A stretch of 64,000 nucleotides of DNA from Pseudodonghicola xiamenensis DSM 18339 (GTDB taxonomy: Bacteria > Pseudomonadota > Alphaproteobacteria > Rhodobacterales > Rhodobacteraceae), in contig NZ_AUBS01000009.1 of assembly GCF_000429365.1 (NCBI RefSeq), forward strand, positions 1 through 64,000, in the 5' to 3' direction. Shown one piece after another: positions 1-8,723 of this stretch. Position numbers and translations under genes: made by a program. The stretch's first letter is position 1; each line of letters starts with the position of its first letter. A model generated the notes under the pieces. It made no database searches. It saw nothing but the letters and a program-made list of their open reading frames with translations, and was not told the DNA's origin.

Positions 1-9
1 CCCTTATTC

Positions 10-127
10 GGATTGGTGGTCATAGCACAAGCGAAACACCCGGTCCCTTCCCGAACCCGGCCGTTAAGCGCTGTCGCGCCAATGGTACTGCGTCTTAAGA
101 CGTGGGAGAGTAGGTCGCCGCCAGTCC
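10..127 (+). rRNA. rrf: 5S ribosomal RNA, end of an rRNA operon
   Basis: The sequence reads as an alphaproteobacterial 5S rRNA. The 5' arm GGATTGGTGG (from 10) pairs with the 3' arm CCGCCAGTCC (to 127). Between them lie the conserved blocks CCCGAACCCGGCCGTTAAG and GGTACTGCGTCTTAAGACGT. It is about 118 nt. The 16S and 23S genes should lie to the left, outside the window. No tRNA-fMet follows it, although one often does in related rrn operons. Confidence 0.93.
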
Positions 128-665
128 TAATAAGCGCTCTAATTCCTCTCTATAGCGATCAATATCCCAATATATGTCGGTAAGCTCCAGGTTGCAGCTA
201 GATGGTTGTCGACCTCTCATGCCGTTGCGCAGATCCCGTGCGCGCACTCCCCCCACACAGCCCTCCGGAAACCTATCCTCCCTCTTGGGACGGCTCTTTT
301 TCTGGCCGAAAATATCCCGGGGCAGGGCAGCCTCAGCCAGGCCGCCGGCAGGCCACACAGCCGTCCCTGAAACCCTCTGAATCCCATGAATGTGCAGCCG
401 CCGCCTTATCCCCTCCCGGAGACGCAAGCCACCACCGCTGCCCTCCAAAAAACCGATCACGCACACCCTGACTTGCTCACAAAGCTAGACGCACTCCGCG
501 GTCGACGGTGACGAATATCAGTTTCATGATAGATATTATGAAGAGGGAAGGACGGTCCGATCGCCATTTGAAGCCCCGGGCGCATGGTGGCCAAGGGCAA
601 TGGTCGCAGCTCGGGGATTGCCTAGCCTTACGGCTAGCAGTTCCTGGCAAGTCTTAAAGGGAAAA
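128..665. other. Gene-free stretch between 5S rRNA and tRNA-Met
   Basis: I see no convincing gene in these roughly 540 bases. The open frames here lack a ribosome-binding site and have non-coding composition, and the longest runs into the 5S gene. Two items stand out: a copy of a dispersed intergenic motif at 295-327, and a small hairpin CTAGCC-TTAC-GGCTAG at 622-637 with no T-tract. No obvious rRNA-operon terminator is visible. Confidence 0.7.
295..327 (+). repeat. Dispersed intergenic motif CTTTTTCTGGC..., copy 1
   Basis: First of four copies in the window of a motif reading CTTTTTCTGGC, then an A/T core around AAATATC, then a GC-rich purine tail. The others are at 20937, 28242 and 42371 (inverted). 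This copy lies downstream of the 5S gene and its tail (cccggggcagggc) is the most diverged. Confidence 0.7.
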
Positions 666-742
666 TGGTAGCGGAGGAGGGACTTGAACCCCCGACACGC
701 GGATTATGATTCCGCTGCTCTAACCAACTGAGCTACTCCGCC
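666..742 (-). tRNA. tRNA-Met (anticodon CAU), elongator type
   Basis: Read on the minus strand, a 77-nt cloverleaf begins GGCGGAGTAGCTCAG and ends with an encoded CCA (668-666). The anticodon stem GCGGA/TCCGC encloses the loop ATCATAA, giving anticodon CAU. The T-arm has the usual GGTTCAAGTCC. Acceptor position 1:72 is a G-U pair. CAU could also mark tRNA-Ile2 (lysidine-modified). I prefer elongator Met from its overall likeness to that gene in related bacteria; the initiator tRNA is unlikely because its distinctive acceptor mismatch is not seen. Confidence 0.9.
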
Positions 743-844
743 ATGGGTGCACGCGATTTAGGGGAGACAGCGGAGGGGGTCAAGCGGGAATTTGTCATTT
801 TCGACAATGTTTTTTCGCTCCGTATCTTCGGCAGCCTCTGGGCG

Positions 845-1813
845 TCATGCGGCATTTGCCGCCCTGTCTGCAACACGCCAGATGAAGTCGGCGCAAAGTT
901 CGGGCGCGGTGATCGGCAGCATGTGGCCGCGCCCCGGCACGGCTTCATAATGCAGGCCAAAGGCGGTCATCACCTTGCCCTGGCTTTCTGGCGGCAGCAG
1001 GTTGTCTTCAGCGCCGAACAAGACCCCGCCGGGGGTCTTCAGCTCGTTCGCATAGCGCTGCTCCTGCGACAGGATGTTGCCGACCGCTTCCATATAGTCC
1101 GCCGAGGCGGCGATAAAACCCTTGGGTCGAAGCCCCAGGGCGCCGCCACCGCGAGCGAGGAAATCCTCGGGCCAGGTTTCCGGGCGAAACACCTCGGTCA
1201 AAACGGTGACGGCGGTGCGTTGTGCCAGTGGGGCCGCGATGGTGTGGCCAATCAGGTGCCGCAGTGGCACAGAACTGACGTCAAGCCCGCGGAAGGCATT
1301 CATTTCATCGGGCTGGCGGTGTGTGAGCGGGCTGATCAGCGCCAGCGCTGCGGTGCGTTCCGGGCGCTCCAGCGCCATGGCGAGCGCTACGGCCCCACCC
1401 AGAGAATGGCCGACAAGAACCGGGTTTTCAATTTGCAGCGCATCGAGACATTCATGAATCATTCGGGCCTGTTCCGGCAAGGCGGCGAGCTTGTCGTGAT
1501 CGCGTTCGGAATACCCGCAACCGGGCCGGTCCAGGACGATAACACGCCATTGCTTTTCCAGCAGGGGGGCAATGCCATAGGTGAAATGTTGCAACTGCCC
1601 GGACAACCCGTGGATCAGTACCACCGGTGGGGCATCGCGCGGTCCGAGGTCCAGATAGTGGATCGCGCCGCCGCGAACCGGCTGCATCTGTCCCAGACGT
1701 GGCACCATTTTTTCGGCCTTGCGGCTGAGCGCGGCGGTCCAGATGCAGCCGCCGAGCAGCAGCAGCGCGAAGATGGCGAGTGGAATTAACAGGATGCTCA
1801 GGGCAAAGGACAT
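845..1813 (-). CDS. Membrane-anchored alpha/beta hydrolase
   Basis: 322-residue alpha/beta-hydrolase fold protein. Residues 3-27 form one hydrophobic N-terminal helix, probably a membrane anchor, so the enzyme would act at the inner membrane. The hydrolase domain follows: oxyanion region VVLIHGLSG (about 64-72), nucleophile elbow GHSLGG with Ser137, acid Asp270 (FGAED) and His297 (GRGHM). The full triad is present, so it should be active. The substrate cannot be read from sequence; esterases, lipases and haloperoxidase-like enzymes share this pattern. It stands alone next to the tRNA. Confidence 0.85.
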   Translation of the reverse strand: MSFALSILLIPLAIFALLLLGGCIWTAALSRKAEKMVPRLGQMQPVRGGAIHYLDLGPRDAPPVVLIHGLSGQLQHFTYGIAPLLEKQWRVIVLDRPGCGYSERDHDKLAALPEQARMIHECLDALQIENPVLVGHSLGGAVALAMALERPERTAALALISPLTHRQPDEMNAFRGLDVSSVPLRHLIGHTIAAPLAQRTAVTVLTEVFRPETWPEDFLARGGGALGLRPKGFIAASADYMEAVGNILSQEQRYANELKTPGGVLFGAEDNLLPPESQGKVMTAFGLHYEAVPGRGHMLPITAPELCADFIWRVADRAANAA

Positions 1814-2263
1814 GGGCTTCGAGATCCTTTCTGCGGGAGGCGTGGGCCGTGGGACGCGGTGAGCAAGTCCGACGTCGATCTGTGGGGGCGGTTGCGCCGA
1901 TGGCGAGACGAGGGGCAGAGCGTGTTCGTTTGTCTGGCGGTCATTTCCGGCCTGCAGGCGGCTCGCTCGGGGACAAGCCTCTGCATGGCTCCATACTGTC
2001 CGGAGGGAATATCACCGACCTCTTGGAGCCGGCTGGCGATACCTGTGCTCCTGTCCCCGATCGCCGCGAGAATCGCGATATCGGGGGCCGCCGCGCGGAC
2101 GTGTTCGCATCGCCAGGAGCTGGTCACGAAAGGCGTTGCTGACGATGAGAATATCGCTCGGAAGGGCTCCGTCATCCTGGGTTGCTTTCTCTGCGCCATG
2201 CACAACCTTACCGCTAAATCCCTTTGTGGGAAGCCGGATTCGGCATTGTGGTGAACCAGAGAC
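1814..2263. other. Gene-poor gap with a possible frameshifted minus-strand ORF
   Basis: No intact gene is convincing here. On the minus strand, protein-like sequence begins near 2203 in one frame (ALPSDILIVSNAFRDQLL) and appears to continue in a second frame from about 2110 (APDIAILAAIGDRSTGI) down to about 1930. This could be a decayed gene with one frameshift. I do not recognise the family, and the stretch might equally be non-coding. Confidence 0.35.
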
Positions 2264-3070
2264 TTATTCTGCCTCGAGAGCGCTCAGGTCGGGGCGCGGC
2301 AGCCAGTCCAGCAGGCGAAAGACCGCCGCGCGGCAGGCGGGGCCGGGCCAGTCGGCGGGAAAGAACGCTGTGGGCAGGTCGGGTTGCCGCAGCACGACCC
2401 GGCGCCAGCGATGGACGATCAGCATCCGCAGCGTGGCAGTCTGCAGCGGAGAGAGATCGGCGGCAGACGCCGGCAACAGCCGTTCCGCCTGGCTCAGGGC
2501 AGTGAGCAACCCCTGCGCCGCGTCAAAAAGTTCAGGCGGGCAGACCCGGGTTCGCACCCAGTCAGGCACGGCATCGGGGCAGCAGCTCAGGACCAGCAAC
2601 TCTTTGCAATCCTCGGGCAGGGGGCCCGACCCCAGTGCCACGGTGCGGCTCAGGCTGAAATAATCCCGTGTCGGTAGAAGGTCGTCCAGCGGGATTTGGC
2701 CGGCGCTGTCTTCGGCGATCAGCAGATGCCAGTCCTTTGCGGCCGGGGGGGCGGGGGTATAGATGCGGGGACTGACCTCAGCGCTGCGGGCGCGGCCGAA
2801 ATCGGTCAGGAAATGTTCGCTGACGCGCCCCTGGCGGGCGCTGTCGATCCAGCCGTCCTTGCGCAGCCGGTGCAGCGCCACGCGGATCGCCTCGGGTTTG
2901 ATGCCGGTCGGCATGATGATCCGCGACAGCGCGCCGCCGCTCAGCCGGTCGCCGGGGGCCTGCGCCAGATCACCGAATAACGAGACGATGATCGACCAGA
3001 CCCGCTGGTTTTGCGGGTCGGTGAGGGTCTGGATGGCGGAGGCAAACCAATTGTCAGGCGTATCTTTCAT
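2264..3070 (-). CDS. paaX: PaaX-type repressor of phenylacetate catabolism
   Basis: 268-residue PaaX-family transcriptional regulator. In the best-studied members the protein represses paa promoters and is released by phenylacetyl-CoA. The N-terminal winged-helix region (about 25-75) includes the HTH stretch KPEAIRVALHRLRKDGWI, with the PaaX-typical central and C-terminal domains after it. It lies 73 bases downstream of paaZ on the same strand, so the two are probably co-transcribed. A TetR regulator also lies in this paa region (7938-8534), so control may be dual. Length fits the family (about 270-310). Confidence 0.88.
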   Translation of the reverse strand: MKDTPDNWFASAIQTLTDPQNQRVWSIIVSLFGDLAQAPGDRLSGGALSRIIMPTGIKPEAIRVALHRLRKDGWIDSARQGRVSEHFLTDFGRARSAEVSPRIYTPAPPAAKDWHLLIAEDSAGQIPLDDLLPTRDYFSLSRTVALGSGPLPEDCKELLVLSCCPDAVPDWVRTRVCPPELFDAAQGLLTALSQAERLLPASAADLSPLQTATLRMLIVHRWRRVVLRQPDLPTAFFPADWPGPACRAAVFRLLDWLPRPDLSALEAE

Positions 3071-3143
3071 GCGCGACAGATTAGCGGTGCCGCCGCGCCG
3101 CCACCATCCTCAAATCGCCCGGGCTCTGACCGGGCGCACCGCG

Positions 3144-5168
3144 TCAGAAGGCGTTCATCGTCAGCAATTCGTATTCCGCGACCTGTTCGTCATTCTGATT
3201 GGTCAGTGTCACGGTCCATCGCACTTCACCGTATTCCTCGGTGCGCGGTGTCTTCTGCTTGACCGTCAGCCGCACCTTGATGCTGTCGCCCGGCACCACC
3301 GGTTTCATGAACCGCAGGGAATCGAGCCCGGTATTGGCCAGCACCGGCCCTTCGGTCGGCTCGACGAACAGCCCGGCCGCGAAGCTGAGCAGCAGATAGC
3401 CATGCGCCACCCGGCCGGGGAAGAACGGGTTCCGTTTCGCCGCCTCTTCATCCATGTGGGCATAGAAGGTGTCCCCGGTGAATTCGGCGAAATGTTCGAT
3501 GTCCTGCACCGACACGACGCGCGGGGCACTGTGCAATGTTTCGCCGATGGCAAGCTCGCCATAGTGGCGGGTGAAGGGATGCGCCGGCCCCTTGATCTCG
3601 GTCGCGCCGGGCACCCATTTGTTGCCGATCGCCGCGAGCATGTCGGGGGAGCCCTGGATCGCGGTGCGCTGCATGTAATGCATGACGCCGCGAATGCCGC
3701 CCATCTCCTCGCCGCCGCCGGCGCGGCCGGGGCCGCCATGGATCATATGGGGCAGGGGAGAGCCGTGGCCGGTCGATTCCTTCATCGACACCCGGTCGTT
3801 GATATAGATGCGCCCGTGATAGGCCGCAGCCCCCAGCACCACCTGCCGCGCGACGGCTGGATCATGGGTGATCAGCGAGGCGACCAGCGATCCCTGGCCG
3901 CGTTTGGCGATGTCGATGGCGTGGTCCAGATCGCGATAGCCCATGATGGTCGACACCGGGCCGAAGGCCTCGGTATCATGCACGCGCTCGGCGCGGTCGG
4001 GATCGGCGCAATGGAACAGCATCGGCGGCAGGAAGGCGCCGGCATCGGCCCCCTCGACGGTGAAGTTTTCCGGGTCGCCGAACACCCGCTCGGCCTCCGC
4101 CCCGATCAGGGCGACCTTGGCCAGCACGTCGGCCTTCTGCCCGGCCGAGACCAGCGCGCCCATGCGGGTGCCCTCCAGCCGCGGATCGCCGATCACCACT
4201 TTCGACAGCCGCTCGCGCAGCGCCTCGATCACCGCGCCGACCTGCGCCTCGGGCGCCAGGATGCGGCGGATCGCGGTGCATTTCTGCCCCGCCTTGACGG
4301 TCATCTCGCGGCTGACCTCCTTGATGAACAGATCGAACTCCGGCGTGCCCGGAACCGCGTCGGGGCCGAGGATCGAGGCGTTCAGACTGTCCTGTTCGGC
4401 GACGAAACGGACTGAATTTTCAAGGATGTTCCTGTTCGACCGCAGCATCAGCGCGGTTTCGGCGGAACCGGTGAAGCTGACCACATCCTGCATGCCCAGC
4501 CGGTCGAGCATGTCGCCCAGCCCCCCGGTGACGAGCTGCAGCGCGCCCTCGGGCAAAAGGCCGCTTTCATGCATCAGCCGCACCGCCAGTTCGGTGACAT
4601 AGCAGCTGTTGGTGGCGGGCTTCACGATCGCCGGCACACCTGCCAGCAGGGTGGGGGCCAGCTTTTCCAGCATGCCCCAGACCGGGAAGTTGAAGGCGTT
4701 GATATGAACCGCAACGCCCTGCAGCGAGGTGCAGATATGCTGCCCCAGGAACTGGCCGGTGCGGCCCAGCACCTCGACCCCGCCGTCGAGATAGATGGTA
4801 TCATCCGGCATCTCGCGCCGGCCTTTCGAGGCGAAGACATAAAGCGTGCCGATGCCGCCATCGATGTCGATCAGATGGTCGGACTGGGTGGCGCCGGTGT
4901 CGAAGGAGATATCGTAAAGCGCCTGCTTGTGGCGGTTCAGATGTTGCCCCAGCGCTTTCAGCATGCGGGCGCGTTGATGAAAGGTCATCGCCCGCAGGGC
5001 CGGGCCGCCCTTGCCGCGCGCATAATCCAGCATGCCTTGCACGTCGAGCGCGTCGTTGCCTGCCTCGGCGATCACCGCGCCGGTGATGGCGCTGCTGATC
5101 CTATGCGCCCCGGCGCCGGGCGCCACCCATTCGCCGGCGGCAAAGCTGGCGATCTGTTGAATGCTCAT
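3144..5168 (-). CDS. paaZ: Bifunctional oxepin-CoA hydrolase / semialdehyde dehydrogenase
   Basis: 674 residues, close to E. coli PaaZ. The N-terminal aldehyde dehydrogenase domain (about 1-520) has catalytic Cys297 (AGQKCTAIRR) and general-base Glu258 (VAEQDSLNAS). The C-terminal MaoC-like (R)-hydratase domain (about 535-674) has Asp566 and His571 in FTGDTFYAHMD. The enzyme opens the oxepin-CoA ring and oxidises the resulting aldehyde to 3-oxo-5,6-dehydrosuberyl-CoA. I chose the ATG at 5168 because GGGAGGAC sits just upstream; a longer frame to 5231 lacks a ribosome site and would cover the operator at 5238. It is divergent from paaG and upstream of paaX. Confidence 0.95.
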   Translation of the reverse strand: MSIQQIASFAAGEWVAPGAGAHRISSAITGAVIAEAGNDALDVQGMLDYARGKGGPALRAMTFHQRARMLKALGQHLNRHKQALYDISFDTGATQSDHLIDIDGGIGTLYVFASKGRREMPDDTIYLDGGVEVLGRTGQFLGQHICTSLQGVAVHINAFNFPVWGMLEKLAPTLLAGVPAIVKPATNSCYVTELAVRLMHESGLLPEGALQLVTGGLGDMLDRLGMQDVVSFTGSAETALMLRSNRNILENSVRFVAEQDSLNASILGPDAVPGTPEFDLFIKEVSREMTVKAGQKCTAIRRILAPEAQVGAVIEALRERLSKVVIGDPRLEGTRMGALVSAGQKADVLAKVALIGAEAERVFGDPENFTVEGADAGAFLPPMLFHCADPDRAERVHDTEAFGPVSTIMGYRDLDHAIDIAKRGQGSLVASLITHDPAVARQVVLGAAAYHGRIYINDRVSMKESTGHGSPLPHMIHGGPGRAGGGEEMGGIRGVMHYMQRTAIQGSPDMLAAIGNKWVPGATEIKGPAHPFTRHYGELAIGETLHSAPRVVSVQDIEHFAEFTGDTFYAHMDEEAAKRNPFFPGRVAHGYLLLSFAAGLFVEPTEGPVLANTGLDSLRFMKPVVPGDSIKVRLTVKQKTPRTEEYGEVRWTVTLTNQNDEQVAEYELLTMNAF

Positions 5169-5237
5169 GACGGTCCTCCCGTTCTCGTCCCTCAGCGCCG
5201 CGCTTCTCAAGGCGGCGATCCCTCGATTCAATATATT

Positions 5238-5252
5238 GACCGTCCGGTCGGT
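5238..5252. promoter_or_regulatory. Operator-like palindrome between paaZ and paaG
   Basis: GACCG-TC-CGGTC (5238-5249), extended to GGTCGGT, is a perfect inverted repeat in the divergent paaZ/paaG promoter region. A second copy of the GACC-N4-GGTCGG form lies upstream of paaJ (16820-16833). TetR-family regulators often bind such sites, so I infer a target for the TetR protein encoded at 7938-8534. Confidence 0.55.
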
Positions 5253-5336
5253 TTATGCAAGAAATTTGTCCAGGGAGAGGCCCGCATCCGGTTCGGATCG
5301 CGGGTGTTGCATGGAGAGACAAGGGGTGAGGAGAGG

Positions 5337-6122
5337 ATGTCAGACACGATTCTGACCACGGATCACGGCACTTGGGTCGAGATCACGCTGAACCGGCCGG
5401 AACGGCTGAACAGTTTCACCGAAGAGATGCACCATGCCCTGCGCATCGCGCTGGAAGCCGCGCGGGACGGTGGCAAACGGGCGGTGCTGCTGACCGGCGC
5501 CGGGCGTGGCTTTTGCGCCGGCCAGGATCTGGGCGACCGCGATCCGCGCAAGATGGATGGGCCGCCCGATCTGGGCCACACCGTGCGGACCTTCTATGCG
5601 CCGCTGGTCAATCTGATCCGGTCGCTGCATTTCCCGGTGATCTGTGCGGTCAACGGTGTCGCCGCCGGTGCTGGTGCCAATCTGGCGCTGGCCTGCGACA
5701 TGGTTCTGGCCGCCGAGAGCGCCAGGTTCATCCAGTCCTTTTCCAAGGTCGGTCTGATCCCGGACACGGGGGGGAGCTGGCACCTGCCCCGCCTGCTGGG
5801 GGAGGCGCGCGCCAAGGGGCTGGCCTTTACCGCCCAGACCCTGAGCGCCCGGAAGGCCGAGGATTGGGGACTGATCTGGAAGGCGCTGCCCGACGATCAA
5901 CTGATGGCAGAGGCCCGCGCCTTGGCCGAAGGCTTTGCCAACGGCCCGACGCTGGGGCTGGGGCTGACCAAACACTGCATCCAGGCCGCCGCGACCGATA
6001 CGCTGAGCCAGCATCTGGAACTTGAGGCCGATGCGATGAAGACCTGCGGCGAAAGCGCCGATTACGCCGAGGGCGTCGCCGCGTTTCTGGACAAGCGCGT
6101 GCCCGTGTTCCGGGGGGAATGA
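5337..6122 (+). CDS. paaG: 1,2-epoxyphenylacetyl-CoA isomerase
   Basis: 261-residue crotonase-fold enzyme, assigned to PaaG, which converts ring-1,2-epoxyphenylacetyl-CoA to oxepin-CoA. The CoA/oxyanion region (GRGFCAGQDLGDRD, about 57-70) is typical of PaaG. At the two hydratase Glu positions it has Asn (AGANLALACDM) and Asp (GLIPDTGGSW), the isomerase-type pattern. The ATG at 5337 follows GAGGAGAGG. It starts the rightward paaG-paaI-paaK-tetR operon and overlaps paaI by four bases (ATGA). Confidence 0.93.
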   Translation: MSDTILTTDHGTWVEITLNRPERLNSFTEEMHHALRIALEAARDGGKRAVLLTGAGRGFCAGQDLGDRDPRKMDGPPDLGHTVRTFYAPLVNLIRSLHFPVICAVNGVAAGAGANLALACDMVLAAESARFIQSFSKVGLIPDTGGSWHLPRLLGEARAKGLAFTAQTLSARKAEDWGLIWKALPDDQLMAEARALAEGFANGPTLGLGLTKHCIQAAATDTLSQHLELEADAMKTCGESADYAEGVAAFLDKRVPVFRGE

Positions 6123-6562
6123 GGATGACACCGCAAGAGCGCGCCGAAAGATCGGCCAAGGCGATGTGGGCCGAGGATCATGCTTCGCAATGGGCGGGGA
6201 TGTCCGTTGTTTCTGTGGCGGAGGGCCGCGCGGTCCTGGAGCTCACTGTCGCGCGGCATCATTGCAACGGCCACGGCATATGCCATGGCGGGGTGATCTT
6301 CATGCTGGCCGACAGTGCCTTTGCCTTCGCCTGCAACAGCAGAAATCAGGCCACCGTGGCGCAGCACAATCTGATCAGCTTTCTCTCCCCGGGGCGGCTG
6401 GGGGACAGGCTGACGGCCACCGCCGAGGAAATCAGCCTGACCGGACGCAGTGGAATGTATGACGTGAAGGTCACCAGCCAGACCGGGCAGGTGATCGCCG
6501 AATTTCGCGGCATGTCCCGCGCCATCAAGGGGCAGCTTTTCGACGAGGACGCCGCAAGCTGA
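6119..6562 (+). CDS. paaI: Hydroxyphenylacetyl-CoA-type thioesterase PaaI
   Basis: 147-residue hotdog-fold thioesterase. The helix region NGHGICHGGVIFMLADSAFA (about 45-64) carries the HGG motif and acidic residue typical of PaaI. In characterised PaaI the enzyme releases CoA from dead-end intermediates so that CoA is not trapped. Its ATG overlaps the paaG stop, so translation is probably coupled. An alternative ATG lies two codons downstream. Confidence 0.92.
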   Translation: MRMTPQERAERSAKAMWAEDHASQWAGMSVVSVAEGRAVLELTVARHHCNGHGICHGGVIFMLADSAFAFACNSRNQATVAQHNLISFLSPGRLGDRLTATAEEISLTGRSGMYDVKVTSQTGQVIAEFRGMSRAIKGQLFDEDAAS

Positions 6563-6623
6563 CCGCCCGCCGGTGGAGGAGCCGGCAGGGCATCAGGACA
6601 AGAGTTTAGGCGAGGAGGACGCC

Positions 6624-7934
6624 ATGAAGGATCTCACCCCCAACAAAACCGATCTGGACCCGATCGAAATCGCCTCACGCGATGAAATCGAGACGTTGCA
6701 GCTTGATCGGCTGAAATGGTCACTGCGCCATGCCTATGACAATGTGCCGATGTACCGCGCGCGCTTCGATGCCGCCGGGGTGCACCCGGATGATTTGAAA
6801 CAGCTTTCCGATCTGGCGAAGTTCCCCTTCACCTACAAGAATGACCTGCGTGATCATTACCCCTTCGGTCTGTTCGCGGTGCCGCGGGAGCAGATCGTGC
6901 GGCTGCATGCTTCATCGGGCACCACCGGCAAGCCGACCGTGGTGGGCTATACCCAGCGCGATATCGACAATTGGGCCGATCTGGTGGCCCGCTCGCTGCG
7001 CGCCTCGGGGCTCAGGCGGGGCGACATCGTGCATAATGCCTATGGCTATGGGCTGTTCACCGGCGGGCTTGGCGCGCATTACGGCATCGAGCGGCTCGGC
7101 GCCACGGTGGTGCCGATGAGCGGCGGGCAAACCGAAAAGCAGGTGAGCCTGATCAATGATTTCCAGCCCGATGGGATCATGGTGACGCCGTCTTACATGC
7201 TCAACATCCTAGAACAATTTCACAAGGCGGGGCTGGACCCGCGCGCCTCTTCGCTGTCGGTGGGCATCTTCGGGGCGGAACCCTGGACCGACGCCATGCG
7301 CAAGGAGGTCGAAGACGCCTTCGACATGCACGCGGTCGATATCTATGGCCTGTCCGAGATCATGGGGCCGGGTGTCGCCAACGAATGCGTCGAGACCAAG
7401 GATGGCCCGGTGATCTGGGAGGATCACTTCTATCCCGAGATCATCAACCCCGAGACCGGTGAGCCGGTGGCGGATGGCGAGATGGGTGAGCTGGTCTTCA
7501 CCACGCTGACCAAGGAAGGTTTGCCGATGATCCGCTATCGCACCCGCGACCTGACCCGGCTGCTGCCGGGGACCGCGCGGTCGATGCGGCGGATGGCCAA
7601 GATCACAGGCCGGTCGGACGACATGATGATCCTGCGCGGCGTCAATGTCTTTCCCACCCAGATCGAGGAACAGGTGATCGCCACGGGCGGGCTGACCAAT
7701 CATTTCCAGATCGAACTCTATCGCTCTGGCCGTATGGATGCCATGCGCGTCCATGTCGAGGCGGCGACCGACAGCACTGACGAGATGTCTAAAACCGCGG
7801 CTGCCCGCATGCTCTACAAACGGATCAAGGATGTGGTAGGGATTTCGACCGAAATCGACGTCCGCAATCCGGGTGAGGTTGAACGATCCCAGGGGAAAGC
7901 GGTACGGGTCGTCGATAACCGCCTGAAGGAGTGA
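6624..7934 (+). CDS. paaK: Phenylacetate-CoA ligase
   Basis: 436-residue AMP-forming ligase that activates phenylacetate to phenylacetyl-CoA, the entry step and source of the pathway inducer. It shows the P-loop-like ASSGTTGKPTVVGYT (about 95-110), an IYGLSEIMGPG motif in the middle, and the C-terminal lid motif ITGRSDDMMILRGVNVFP. The ATG at 6624 follows GAGGAGGAC; an ATG at 6573 has no such site. It lies 61 bases after paaI and 3 bases before the TetR gene. Confidence 0.95.
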   Translation: MKDLTPNKTDLDPIEIASRDEIETLQLDRLKWSLRHAYDNVPMYRARFDAAGVHPDDLKQLSDLAKFPFTYKNDLRDHYPFGLFAVPREQIVRLHASSGTTGKPTVVGYTQRDIDNWADLVARSLRASGLRRGDIVHNAYGYGLFTGGLGAHYGIERLGATVVPMSGGQTEKQVSLINDFQPDGIMVTPSYMLNILEQFHKAGLDPRASSLSVGIFGAEPWTDAMRKEVEDAFDMHAVDIYGLSEIMGPGVANECVETKDGPVIWEDHFYPEIINPETGEPVADGEMGELVFTTLTKEGLPMIRYRTRDLTRLLPGTARSMRRMAKITGRSDDMMILRGVNVFPTQIEEQVIATGGLTNHFQIELYRSGRMDAMRVHVEAATDSTDEMSKTAAARMLYKRIKDVVGISTEIDVRNPGEVERSQGKAVRVVDNRLKE

Positions 7935-7937
7935 ACA

Positions 7938-8534
7938 TTGGCCAGAACCATCGCCAAGGACCACGATCACAAACGCACCCAGATCCTCAAGGCGGCGGCC
8001 AAGGTCTTTGCCGAGGAGGGGTTCGATCGAGCCTCGATGACCAAGCTGGCCAAGGAATGCGGCATCTCAAAGGCCAATATCTACCACTATTATGACAGCA
8101 AGGATGCGATCCTCTACGACATTCTGGACAGCTACCTGTCCAGTCTGCGCGACCGTATCCTTGCAGTCGATACCGAGGGGCTGAGCCCCCAGGACCGGTT
8201 GCGCCGGGTGCTGCGCGAAATCCTGCGCGCCTATCAGGGGGCGGATCACGAACATCAGGTTCAGATCAGCGCCCTGTCCGCTCTGCCGGAGGAACAGCAG
8301 GATCAGATGCGGGCCTATCAGCGGGATATGGTCAAATTCATGGGGCAATGCCTGCATGATCTGGCGCCGGATGTTTTCTCGGCTCATCCCGAGAAATTGC
8401 GGGGGGCCACGATGTCGGTCTATGGCATGCTGAACTGGTATTTCATGTGGAATTCCGGGGCTGAGGAGCAGGAAAGAGACGATTACGCCAATCTCGTTTG
8501 CGACCTGACCCTGCATGGTGTCCCTGGTCTCTGA
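7938..8534 (+). CDS. TetR-family regulator in the paa operon (PaaR-like)
   Basis: 198-residue TetR/AcrR-type repressor. The N-terminal HTH (about 15-60) includes ASMTKLAKECGISKANIYHYY; the rest is a helical ligand domain. The start is TTG at 7938, placed six bases after AAGGAG, which itself overlaps the paaK stop; no ATG fits. Being last in paaG-I-K-tetR suggests autoregulation through the palindrome at 5238. In betaproteobacteria a TetR protein, PaaR, senses phenylacetyl-CoA; assigning the same role here is inference from context. Confidence 0.85.
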   Translation: MARTIAKDHDHKRTQILKAAAKVFAEEGFDRASMTKLAKECGISKANIYHYYDSKDAILYDILDSYLSSLRDRILAVDTEGLSPQDRLRRVLREILRAYQGADHEHQVQISALSALPEEQQDQMRAYQRDMVKFMGQCLHDLAPDVFSAHPEKLRGATMSVYGMLNWYFMWNSGAEEQERDDYANLVCDLTLHGVPGL

Positions 8535-8723
8535 GTGGGGGCGGCGCGGGGGCGGCGGCTGTGCAACGGGCAATTTGATAAAAAGTCTGCGTCCGGGATG
8601 GGGCGATTGGCGGGTTACCTCTCGCTTTTTCGTCCGCAGAGGGCTTATCGTTCGGATCAGACCAGGACGGTCGATTCAGATTGGACCGTGAGGCCCGTAC
8701 AACGATTGAAGGAAGGCTCTCCC

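Noticed and set aside
95..466. Minus-strand frame of 123 codons overlapping the 5S gene
   Set aside because: It runs into 5S rRNA, has no ribosome-binding site and a non-protein-like composition.
622..637. Hairpin CTAGCC-TTAC-GGCTAG as an rRNA-operon terminator
   Set aside because: No T-tract follows and it is nearly 500 bases past the 5S gene.
666..742. Reading the CAU tRNA as tRNA-Ile2 or initiator tRNA
   Set aside because: Overall sequence resembles elongator Met; the initiator acceptor mismatch is absent. Ile2 cannot be fully excluded without a tRNA classifier.
4569..5336. Upstream extension of the paaG frame
   Set aside because: It is the antisense of paaZ; the ATG at 5337 has a proper ribosome site and matches the N terminus of PaaG.
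8660..8672. GACC-AGGAC-GGTC upstream of the aminotransferase as a third paa operator
   Set aside because: The spacer is five, not four, bases and the GG extension is missing, so the match to the two paa sites is poor.
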